In this document: piece after piece, positions 17,603 to 25,484 of the stretch
Layout: the number at the start of each line of letters is the position of its first letter
Numbering within the stretch: the first letter of the stretch is position 1
Source: Chara braunii
Lineage: Eukaryota > Streptophyta > Charophyceae > Charales > Characeae
Reading direction: 5' to 3'
NCBI GenBank assembly: GCA_003427395.1
Contig: BFEA01000261.1
Coordinates: 1,535,704 to 1,561,273 of the forward strand
DNA length: 25,570 nt
Position numbers and translations under genes: made by a program
The notes under the pieces: generated by a model
Told to the model about the DNA's origin: nothing
Seen by the model: only the letters and a program-made list of their open reading frames with translations
Databases searched by the model: none

Positions 17603-17634
17603 CAAATACCCTTGTCAGGGTATTTGCCCCAACA
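17603..17634. repeat. Right-terminal hairpin of the insertion
   Basis: CAAATACCCT-TGTC-AGGGTATTTG, a perfect 10-bp stem, directly followed by CCCCAACA, the last eight bases of the inserted element, then the CCGG target copy. Confidence 0.88.
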
Positions 17635-17638
17635 CCGG

Positions 17639-18498
17639 GATCAGGCGGTTTGCTAAGGCCTTTGCTAGCAATTTGTAGATGACTGTGAGCAAGGTTATTG
17701 GATGATGGTTTTTAATGTCCATAAAGTCGCCTTTTTTGTGTAGTAAGGTGAGGACCCCCTACCCTACCAGATCCCCCATGTGCCCTATTTCCCACATGTG
17801 ATGGTAGAACCCCATGAGGTCCGGGGCCATTAGTGTTCAAAACGTTTCCCAAAACTCTTTTGGAAACCCGTCCACCCCCGTTTTTTTTCCTCATCCATCT
17901 GCATCAGGGTTGTCCAGATTTCCCCCTTCGATAGGGGGCTGTCCAATTGTTATCTTTGTTGACTCGACAGGGCCTTCCTCATTGGCTCTAGAAAATCTGC
18001 TATCTCCTTTTCCCTAGCGCCCCCCCCCCCGACCAGCGCATCTTGACGTGAACAAATTTTTAAAAAGGTTCTTGCAATCCGCATGCACTGTGGTGTGGAG
18101 GTCGCTACTTCATGATTTCCTGAATGAGGATCATATAGTGCCTCTATCGTAATGCTGTGTGCATGTGCTCGGGCCAGGCTGAAGAATTTTTTGTCCATCG
18201 ATCCTTCCGTTTCATGGTGTGTTAGGCGTCCCCTGATACGTGTTCCCTCCCAGCGTTGTGTTGGGAAGATCTGGAGTTGTTGTCATAGGGATTGTGATTC
18301 AGAGTGATCATTTCGAGATGCTTGCCACTGAGAGTATTCAGGATTTTGTTGTTGTTTGAGTTGTTGGAGACAGCTATGAATTTCCATTTCCTATTGGTTT
18401 TTCCGAGCCATTAACAGTTTTGAGTATTCTCAGCATTTTTTACCTAGGTATGGTAGTCCGTTGTTGAACCACTCTTTTTCGTGCGGTATGTGTTGCTT
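17639..18498 (-). pseudogene. LINE ORF2 linker and start of the reverse transcriptase
   Basis: Follows the endonuclease on the minus strand with several frame changes. 17950-18198 has a helical linker typical of the region between EN and RT. Then pieces in different frames give the GFPKEFWE-like motif (about 17870), PDLMGFYHH (about 17815) and LLHKKGDFMDIKNHHPITLL, followed by YKLLAKALANRL. The last two are the RT block 0/1 motifs (KxGDxxDxxNxRPITLL...YKxxxKxLAxRL). The frame is cut after NRLIPV, where the 12071-17634 insertion enters. A C10 run at 18022-18031 is a likely frameshift site. Confidence 0.88.
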
Positions 18499-19533
18499 TT
18501 ACATGTGCCAGAACTCCCAACAGTCCTTGATGTAGTTTTGAAAGGACTTCTGTTGCAGGGTGGATACGTTAAGTTTATAAAAGCCAGGCCCATGATCATG
18601 TTTCTTGTGGAAGAATAAAATGATGGTGTACATTTTATGATCCAGGCCCGGATGCGGGCTAGCGGGTAGGATTGCCGCCAATAGCAGTGATCCCCCCATA
18701 TCCTCCAAGATTAAGATTAGATCTATTCTTGACCTTGATTGGGCATCAGTCCCAGTTTTACGTAAGCATGAATAGAATCGGGTGTCCGGGTTAAGTTTCC
18801 GGAAAGAGTCGAAGATTTTAAGAGAGAGGCATAAGAGGCATAACTCCTCTATCATCCGTTCATCCTCATGTATGTACGACAGGGCGGGGGAGGGTGTTTT
18901 CCATCTGTCCATCCAGCGGTCCGGGGCTGCATTACAATCACCTGCTATAATTATTGGGACCACAACCGGGATTTATGCTTTCAGGCTCTCGAAAAATACC
19001 CTTCTCTCCCTCACGGTATTGGGGGCGTAGATGCACAGTATACATACAATCTCCAATTCTAAGGTGATCAAAACTGACACCCATCGGCCCCTTTCCTGAT
19101 CGACCACCCAATGTACCGGGTTCGCCCGGGATTCTGGGGGAATCCAGATGGCTACCCCGACGCTCCCCGGTCTAGGGGCATGTGCCCGGATTGCCTTGTA
19201 TGGCCATATCCGTTTGTGGATGCAGTTGTGTTCCGGGGTGTCCATTGAGTGTGTTTCTTGGATGCATACAACATCTGGCCAATTTCTACCCCCCACCCCC
19301 CTCATCAGATCCCATGTTGTGTTTTGTTTGTCCATTGTGCAGGATGCCAAGCCATTGACGTTTAGGGACCGCAGATTCAGGTTTGCTGCCCGCTGGCATT
19401 GGTTCCAGATTCGATCCTTACCGTACACCGCTTTGACCGGGTCCATATCAATCTTATTTGTCTTCAGGTCCCTAAATGGGCCCACGGTAACTGTTCCCAG
19501 TAGCTGTGCTGGGCACCCATAGGAAGTAGCCAT
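18499..19533 (-). pseudogene. LINE ORF2 apurinic/apyrimidinic-type endonuclease domain
   Basis: 345 codons in one frame, broken by a single in-frame TAA at 18973-18975. After about 50 N-terminal residues of unknown role comes LNLRSLNVNGL (the strand-opening SxNVxGL motif), then PDVVCIQETH (the IxxQETH motif with the catalytic Glu), VGVAIWIPP, CILCIYAPN, IIIAGDCNAAPD (GDFN-type motif with Asp/Asn), SRIDLIL (SRIDxI) and GLDHKMY, a degraded (S)DH motif carrying the catalytic His. This enzyme nicks target DNA to prime reverse transcription. The stop falls between the APN and GDCN motifs, so no intact nuclease can be made by normal reading. Confidence 0.93.
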
Positions 19534-20900
19534 AGCCAGATAAAGCGCAGCGGAAGTGTGGGAGAGATATGAGAGAGGTATTCAGAGAGGAGAGAGACCT
19601 CGAACAGAGAGAGAGAGGAGAGGGCAAAGCTGAGGGAGAGCGACCATACCTGAGAGAGCTGTTGGCGGCCACAGCAGCACTTTCTGGTACTCGGCCAATC
19701 TAGTGTACTTGGCCAAGACTATTTTGAGCCTCCATCTCACGTGTGCATTGTCTATGTGAGTGTCATGGTGCGAACTTGGTGCGGCGAACTTGGTGCTGTG
19801 CATGGATGGTTGGTCTCAAATCAATGGCATGTGCTTCACAATTTTCGGGGGTGAACAAGTACAAAATGAGTGACACAGATGAGGTATTGAGCTGACAGGA
19901 AACCATACAAACTCCATGAACATGCATTTCGTTTTCAACTGCTACGATTTTTCTTCGACTTCTTCTGCTGGAAGGGCATATAGTCCACTCCGCGACAATA
20001 GCTGCATAATGTGCCTGTGGCTTTTGACCGTAAGGGAGACCAAGATACAATAATAAATGGAAAACACCAAAGCGGTGCCAATTCTAAATGGCGAAATGGT
20101 CCATCCTTGCCAGCATGACAGCAAGAATGGGAGGATAGGCGGACCTGCAAGGCTGAACAAATCGATTCGGCATAGTCATATGGGACAGCACCATGGATGT
20201 TCCTCAGGCTGTCCTTTCAAGTTCATGCGTGATGCATGTGAGGTACACAGTGTGGCTGCTGTCCGCTTTCAAGCTCCAATTTAGGTCCCATACCAGGCAA
20301 GATTGTAGGCATGGTCAAGCTGCCATCCATTTCCAGCGAATGGCAAGGGCGAGGAGCTGCCAAAGCTTTGGTTAAGGCCCAGGAGCAGAAGAGTCTGGTG
20401 GTGTAGTCTATCGCTTCAGTGGATCATTATAGCAATTGTGCTGCCTTGTGATTCGCAACCTGGCTTTGCCACCTGCAGGAGGTTTGAGATACCCCCTGCC
20501 CATCGGCCTTGAATCAACCCCGGTGCCCCCTGGGGTAGCAAAATGTTTTTGCTAACAGTTATGGGACTCTTCAAGACTGCGAGCACCTCGGCGGCAACAG
20601 GAAGTGCGGGCTTTGGCCATCAGAGTGATTAAAGACGCCAGGCCTCTTTGACCACAGGAGCAGGAGGAATACGCAGCGATGCAAGGGTGGAATTCTCTCA
20701 GACTTGTAATAGCACCTCATCAATAGGCAGCCCGACCAGGGCTGAAGAGGAGTCACTGCAGCGCTGTCCCCAAAGCGAAACCGACATACCTTCTACTCTT
20801 AAATAGTTTATCTCATTACCTGCCAAGGCAGGCCCTTCTGATGTGTGACCAAGCTGAACTTGTTTCCCAGAAATGCCTTCTCAGGGTAATCAATGCTGGA
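19534..20900. other. Unannotated stretch upstream of the LINE
   Basis: AG-rich at 19553-19640; a 14-bp tandem (GCGAACTTGGTGC twice) at about 19769-19796. No recognisable protein, although part of the LINE 5' leader or ORF1 would be expected here. Short near-palindromes occur at 20505-20560 (GGTGCC...GGGGTA, GCAAAA...TTTTGC). Confidence 0.4.
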
Positions 20901-20906
20901 GGGCCT

Positions 20907-21032
20907 GTCTGATGTATAATGGAACGCTGGAACCGTTTTCTAGCAGGTGCTGCTCCCCACTAATAAGATCGGGGCGACCAGGAACCTCGCTAGAGGGGGA
21001 TGCTCTTATCACCTCCTCTAGCGAGGGGACTG
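20907..21032 (+). repeat. Structured repeat, copy A (stem CCTCGCTAGAGG)
   Basis: Conserved 5' part (TATAATGG...CTGGAACCG...AGCAGGTGCTGCTCCCC...AAGATCGGGGC) followed by a perfect 12-bp stem: CCTCGCTAGAGG (20985-20996) with CCTCTAGCGAGG (21015-21026). The loop contains TGCTCTTATCACC. Outer CCAG/CTGG may lengthen the stem. A diverged copy with a different stem lies at 22512-22655. No ORF is shared. Confidence 0.75.
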
Positions 21033-21407
21033 GTTTATATATACATATCGTGCTAGGTGGTGTGTGAAGCTCTAGGCTAAAGGGAAGCACGGTGGCTATG
21101 GCCGTTTCTCACGTGTATTTTTCCTTGGACAACTCCGGGGGTTCACTACTTCACTGTTATGTACTGCCGTTGGAGGAGGGAGAAGACGGGAGCTTCATGA
21201 ATAGTTGGACTGCTGTGATGGTCTGACGCACTAGTTGGAGAGAAAGGCAAGAAGCCTGGGACTGCAGTTCACCGCTCCTACGGCAGAGGTGTACTGCACA
21301 ACATGCATCTTTTCACGCCTCTATTAGGAGACATTTCCTTGAATTTTGCTCTTGGTTTCTGGTCAGGGGATGCTGAGAAACACTCAGCTTTAATGGGCGC
21401 TGGTACT

Positions 21408-22045
21408 AGGAGGCTTCATGGAAGTCCTTGTTTGTTTAGGGAGCCCATACTGCGAGAATGTTTGAAGCATCCTTGAAATGTGGGACTCCCTATTTGAAGT
21501 CTCCAATCTACTGGGGGAGGCTGCACCTGCTGGAAATCGGGTGCAGCCCTCCAGATACAAAGGCAGGGAGATTGAAAGTAACAGACAAGAGAGCTGGCCA
21601 GTATTGATTACCTTTTCTGACGACCATTGACTCAGCTTTTTGCCAGGCCAAGAAGATGTCAGAACCTCTTCAAGATCCTTCTTAAGTCGCTAGCTCTTCC
21701 AGGCACACAAAGAATCAGATTTGATCCTTCTCCACCTGCCAACTGATATCAACCAGGGAAAGCGGGGAGGAGGGAAGGGGTAAGGAAGGCTTCATGGGAG
21801 TCCTAAGTTTTCCTAACTGTATGGTACTATTTGGGAGAGACACTGCAGTATTTATGTTCACCTCATCTCTGGGACAGGTGTTCTCTCCATACCTGCTAGC
21901 CACCGGATCTCTTCAAGCCTCTCGAAGGCCGGATTGCACTAGGAGCTGGTTATTTAAATTCTGCTCTTGGTTTCCGTCAGTCCATGATGAGCAACACTTT
22001 TTTACTTGGAACTCGTATGATGAGGCTTCACGGAAATCTTAACTG
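21408..22045. repeat. Three diverged copies of a GGCTTCATGGAAGTC-type repeat
   Basis: AGGCTTCATGGAAGTCCT at about 21411, AGGCTTCATGGGAGTCCT at about 21787 and AGGCTTCACGGAAATCTT at about 22023. The first and third are also preceded by a related GCTCTTGGTTTC segment (about 21347 and 21962), so the repeat unit exceeds 80 bp. Non-coding. Confidence 0.6.
21489..21550 (-). repeat. Inverted partial copy of the structured repeat
   Basis: The minus strand reads ACCCGATTTCCAGCAGGTGC then AGCCTCCCCCAG, matching copy B at about 22532-22561. Here the same bases form their own hairpin, GGCTGCACC (21519-21527) with GGTGCAGCC (21540-21548). Confidence 0.6.
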
Positions 22046-22511
22046 TGTGATGGGGATAATAGGGATATAGGTTTGAACATAGTCCGACTGTTTGTATTCG
22101 GGCTAGTTTTTTCATTCTCCAGTAGTGCAGCATCTGTCAACTCCACCTCTAGTAAGACATGGTGATCCTTCCCTGTGGCCCCTGTAGAGCGCCCCTCTCA
22201 TTGCCCACTTTAGTGCCACCAACATGCAAGTTCCTCCTCGAGCAGCAGCCACAGTGGAGGAGGAAGGGGGACGGGGTAGGGGGAAGCAGCAGCCTCGAGT
22301 CAACTGTTGGCAGGGCCCCAGGAGTAGGGATTCCGGCACAGAGCTAGATATGGCACTCAGAAGGTGTGAAAAATGCATTAATGTCCAGTGAGTTACAACA
22401 TAAATCACTGCCTCCGACAAATCTCTTTCTGATCAAAAAGTCCATCGTTACTTTACGGTGAACAACTAAAAATGGAAAGCACTTGAGGAAGTGAGAGTAT
22501 AAGAGAGTTGT

Positions 22512-22655
22512 CCTGCATAATGGGACTCTGGACCCGGTTTCCAGCAGGTGCAGCTCCCCAGCAAGAGATCGGGGCCATCCACTAGAGGGAACTATTGGGG
22601 TCTTCTCTTATCACCGGGCTGCTCTTATCACCCCCAATAGTAGACCCAGTGGATG
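22512..22655 (+). repeat. Structured repeat, copy B (stem ACTATTGGGG)
   Basis: Same 5' part as copy A (ATAATGGGACTCTGGACCCG, then CCAGCAGGTGCAGCTCCCC, AAGAGATCGGGGC), followed by two nested stems: CATCCACT/AGTGGATG (22576-22583 and 22648-22655) outside ACTATTGGGG/CCCCAATAGT (22591-22600 and 22632-22641). The loop holds CTCTTATCACC twice (22605-22615 and 22622-22632). Stem bases differ from copy A but pairing is kept. Confidence 0.75.
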
Positions 22656-23211
22656 TGTGTGCGTGTGTGTGATGGGTGTGTATAACACGGCAGCCCCATA
22701 ATCATGGGGAACCAGACCATCCTTCAGTCCAAACGTAGCATCACGTAGTGTTAGCTGCAGTCTTAACATAGCATAGGTTAGGGGGAAGGGTTATCCCATA
22801 GTCATCAACTCCATAGGAAAATGGAGGATTAATTAGGGGGGAGCAGATTAGGGTGTTAGGTGGAGCAGGGAGCAACGATGGCATAACCATCAAGGTTGGT
22901 GTAGCGACCAACCGAGGAGGGATGACACATCCCTTCATATGCTTTTTGGCGCTTCCTCCCGTCAAGGCTCATTAGAAGGTGAGGTGTTCCCAAGCACCCG
23001 ACTAAGATACCCATGGCATACAACAATGCGAAGGCCGTTAAGGCCAAACACGGTGAGGCAAATGACGGCGAGGTAACAAGGCACTCGACAACAAGAGGTT
23101 GCAAGTCACATAGGGTGGAGGACATGGGGGAGGAGGGGGGGCAGGTAACCAACACAAAGCAATAAGCGAAAAAGGCATGAAGTACTGATACCAAGTTGGA
23201 AAAACAGAGAG
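22656..23211. other. Unannotated stretch
   Basis: GT-rich at 22656-22682, then no recognised gene. A 191-codon minus frame (22856-23431) runs through the hammerhead ribozyme and into the repeat array; it is Cys/Ser/Phe-rich with no domain and I do not regard it as a gene. Confidence 0.4.
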
Positions 23212-23228
23212 CGAAAAAAAAAAAAAAA
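23212..23228. repeat. A-run next to the ribozyme
   Basis: About 14 consecutive A on the + strand, i.e. a T-run 19 bases downstream of the hammerhead on its own strand. It could mark a transcript end or be a simple repeat. Confidence 0.7.
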
Positions 23229-23246
23229 GCAAACGCTGGAGATGAT

Positions 23247-23302
23247 AGACTGTTTCGTCGGAATTGCACCGACTCATCAGAAGGTTGAACCCTCGACAAT
23301 CT
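23247..23302 (-). ncRNA. Type III hammerhead ribozyme
   Basis: A complete self-cleaving RNA motif on the minus strand. Stem III: AGATTGT (23296-23302) pairs with ACAGTCT (23247-23253), 7 bp including one G-U. Then the cleavage-site C (23295), stem I GAGG (23291-23294) with CCTT (23281-23284) and a 6-nt loop. Then the invariant core CUGAUGA (23274-23280), stem II GUCGG (23269-23273) with CCGAC (23257-23261) and a 7-nt loop, and finally core GAA(A) (23253-23256). Every conserved core nucleotide is present and all three helices close. The strand ends lie in stem III, so it is type III, the arrangement of plant viroid-like RNAs and retrozymes. Cleavage is predicted 3' of 23295, read on the minus strand. 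Whether it is part of a retrozyme is unknown: I found no second copy or LTRs. Confidence 0.93.
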
Positions 23303-23339
23303 GCGGAATCCTCGTATTGGATGGTTTGGGTCATGAACC

Positions 23340-23912
23340 CTTTGACCCTTATTGAAGGCAGATTGCCCACAAGCGGAACATAGCAGGGAGCAACAACTCT
23401 GCGAAGCACCAGGCAACGCACCCAAAGCCACTCAACTGCACAATGCCATAAGACAACTGCAAGGAACTACAGGGCAAGCAGACGAGCAGCACAACAACCT
23501 TGCAATGAAGCACAAGGCAACACCAACAAGGTAGCCAGACTACACGACCCACCAGGAAGGAACGCGGAAAGCACAGCAGTGAGCAACAACTCTGTGAAGC
23601 ACTAGGCAACACACCTGAAGCCACTCAACTGCATAACACCAAAGGCGACTGCAAGGAACGACAAGACAAGCGGACGAACAGCACAGCAACCGTTCAGTGA
23701 AGCGCAAGGCAACACAAGCACCGCAACCACACTGCAAGGAACGACAGGGTGAGTGGACAAACAGCCCGACAACCGTGCAGTGAAGCACGAAGCAACACCA
23801 ACAGGGCAGCCAAACTGCAAGGCACGCAAGCAAAAGACGTGGAAGGCACGACCAGCGGACGGGCAGCAAGGCAGTGGAACGGCGAAGCGCAAGGCAGCAC
23901 CGACAACACGGC
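23340..23912. repeat. Array of ~85-105-bp repeats with a GAAGCRCNAGGCAACRC core
   Basis: Core copies start at 23403, 23507, 23596, 23699, 23782 and 23884, so spacings are 104, 89, 103, 83 and 102 bp, alternating long and short; a two-unit period of about 190 bp is visible (GAGCAACAACTCTG recurs at about 23390 and 23581). Other shared parts are CTGCAAGGAAC and GGACGAACAGCAC-like blocks. Long Cys/Leu-rich minus frames here are by-products of the repeat. On the minus strand the array lies immediately upstream of the hammerhead. Confidence 0.82.
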
Positions 23913-24311
23913 CACACCACACAGCGAACACAGCAATTCGCAGACAGCCACATGCGAAGCAAGCGGGGCAGGCAGCAGGGCAGCGGCGGAGCGCAGACGA
24001 GGACGTCCACACATCCAACACGGAGCAAAGCAGCACATGACCTACTCACATCACGATTGAACCCCGCAGACTGTTGGTTCCCACCACCCGCTGAGCCAGG
24101 GCATCACTCCGACAAAGATCCGTCATCACCGACAGGCAACGCAGACATCCCGAACCGAGCAGCCCCCATAAGAGTGCAGTAGGCACTCCAAACGAGGAAC
24201 CACCGACTGTTTGGCACTTCTTAAGGGTGCTCAGTTGGGCACACAAAAACAATACTTAAAAAAATCAGAAGGAGGACAGACAATAGAAGAAAGACTAACA
24301 TACATAAAACT

Positions 24312-24314
<3 letters not shown>
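23913..24314. other. Unannotated stretch
   Basis: Continues the GCA/GGC-rich texture of the array until about 24010, then mixed sequence. No gene or structured RNA recognised. Confidence 0.4.
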
Positions 24315-24345
<31 letters not shown>

Positions 24346-24346
24346 N

Positions 24347-24423
<77 letters not shown>

Positions 24424-24424
24424 G
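24315..24424. repeat. (TG)n followed by (AG)n compound microsatellite
   Basis: TG run from 24315 to 24402 with an N at 24346, then AG run 24403-24424. Confidence 0.97.
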
Positions 24425-25139
24425 GGTGTTGCATACCGAGATCGTACAGACCAGAACCAAGAACCGACCTCTCACAGAGAGAACAGGATAGCACAGCAGA
24501 AGGCTGGAATACAAATGATCAGACCCAATCAATGTCGAAATGCAAACTGGACATACATCATCATCATCACACAGTGTGAATGGCCTGGCACTGCACGCCA
24601 GGACGAAGGTGCCAGGCCTAACTCATACACAGAAGAGGAGGAGGGGGAAGAGACGAAGGAGAAGGGGCGGAGATGAGAATGTCGTCAACTCAAATGTCGC
24701 TGATATCAATCCCAAACAGTCCCCCCCAAGGTCTCTGCCCAATGCCGAGTCCAAATTCAAATCCCAAGTGTCGTCAATCTCTCTCTCTCTTTCTCTCTCA
24801 TAGCCAAAGAAGGCAGAGCGCTGAGAGGGGAAGGGTGGACTGGAGGAAGAAGGAGGAAGAAGAGGAAGAAGATCTCTCACTCCCTCTCACTATACCAAGT
24901 ATTGACCTGCGAAAGGTGGTGCCTTGATGCAGGTGCGGAAGTGTTGAAGACGAAGCTGGAGCAATGGCTACACAGGTAAGTCTCAGGTAAGTCCTCAAGC
25001 CGCCATCACCATCTCTCCCTCCCTGCGCTGCTCTACTCTATCAGCCCAGCGTTGGGGACTAGTCCTATCGTCGACTGCTATTGCGCTACTGTCGTCCGAA
25101 GTATGCCTCCTCAATCCTCTACTCAAGAATGAGGAACTG
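24425..25139. other. Unannotated stretch with a possible first exon
   Basis: CAT/CAC repeat at 24556-24571, purine-rich patches at 24630-24680 and 24840-24870, CT run at 24778-24798. ATGGCTACACAG at 24964-24975 is directly followed by GTAAGT, and a second GTAAGT follows a few bases later at about 24987. This is what a very short first coding exon with a strong 5' splice site would look like, but nothing downstream identifies a gene. Confidence 0.3.
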
Positions 25140-25456
25140 AGGCCGGACCCAGCTATATGTAGCGCTGGGTCAGCCTCAGCCGCTGAGTCCTGGCGCTCAA
25201 ACTGAGGCTGGGCCTCAGAGTTTGACGCCCAAACTGAGGCTGCTCCAGTGCCTACCGAAACGGCGCGGCCTCAAAGTCAGGGCCTTGGCGCCAAAACGCG
25301 CGCCAGGGCCTGTACCCAAAACAAGGCCTACCGGGCCTCTAAACTGGTACCGGTCCTACTCGGCCTACCGACCCTACGGACCCTGCTGAGGGTCGAAACG
25401 ACGCAGACCCTACACCTACGAACCCCTAGTCTACCTGGTTGGGCCCTGCTGGGCCC
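25140..25456. repeat. GC-rich hairpin-dense block
   Basis: Consecutive stems: GACCCAGC/GCTGGGTC (25146-25171), CAAACTGAGGC/GCCTCAG(AG)TTTG (25198-25224), a GGCCTTGGCGC/GCGCCAGGGCC-type stem (about 25281-25310), AGGCCT/GGCCT around 25324-25338, and GGGCCC-TGCT-GGGCCC (25441-25456). Same texture as 5080-5430 and 15150-17634. Confidence 0.78.
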
Positions 25457-25482
25457 GTGTGGGACTGAGTATGCGACAGAAG

Positions 25483-25484
<2 letters not shown>

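Larger units (their letters stand above)
12071..17634. mobile_element. 5.56-kb unclassified insertion inside the LINE (LTR-like ends)
   Basis: The LINE RT frame breaks at 12070 and resumes at 17639. Joining CCAAAACCGG (12061-12070) to GATCAGGCGG (17639-17648) restores NRLIPVLDDIIHP on the minus strand without a frame change. CCGG occurs at both edges (12067-12070 and 17635-17638) as a 4-bp target duplication, or ACCGG if the terminal A is counted. The element begins TGTCGAG and ends CCCCAACA, i.e. TG...CA. No transposase, RT or integrase motif was found, and I could not demonstrate long terminal repeats by eye. A non-autonomous, LARD-like retroelement or a very degenerate one fits best. A hairpin sits at each end (12084-12115 and 17603-17626). 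Confidence 0.82.
9550..19533 (-). mobile_element. Degenerate LINE (non-LTR retrotransposon), split by an insertion
   Basis: Reading the minus strand from 19533 downwards gives, in order, an APE-type endonuclease, a reverse transcriptase, a post-RT region and a C-terminal CCHC-like zinc-binding domain, which is the ORF2 order of plant L1-type LINEs. About 4.4 kb of LINE sequence is present once the 5,564-bp insertion at 12071-17634 is removed. It is inactive: there is an in-frame stop in the endonuclease, several frameshifts in the linker and RT, and one between the two halves of the zinc motif. No ORF1 (gag-like) was recognised upstream. Neither end was mapped to a target duplication, so the outer coordinates are those of recognisable coding sequence. 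Confidence 0.92.

Noticed and set aside
14990-17634. CRISPR-like array because of many regularly placed hairpins
   Set aside because: Stems differ in sequence, there are no identical direct repeats or spacers, and the genome is eukaryotic.
19290-19325. CTGATGAGG...GAAAT on the minus strand
   Set aside because: Lies inside the LINE endonuclease coding sequence; the intervening G-rich segment cannot form stem II.
22010-22045. ATGATGAGGCTTCACGGAAATC, hammerhead-like string on the + strand
   Set aside because: The first core base is wrong, stem II does not close, and the sequence is explained as a copy of the GGCTTCATGGAAGTC repeat.
22940-22995. CTAATGAG on the minus strand after ACCTT, resembling a second, decayed hammerhead ~305 bp from the first
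   Set aside because: The core G is replaced by A, the GAAA element is not in place, no GUC cleavage site or closing stems are found, and the flanks do not align with 23247-23302. Similarity is limited to about 13 bases.
22856-24060. Long Cys/Leu-rich minus-strand ORFs (up to 191 codons) and their + strand counterparts
   Set aside because: They run through the tandem array, in several frames and on both strands at once, and have no domain; they follow from repeat composition.
25370-25410. CTGCTGAGGGTCGAAACG, similar to a hammerhead core
   Set aside because: The core reads CUGCUGA instead of CUGAUGA and leaves no room for stem II.
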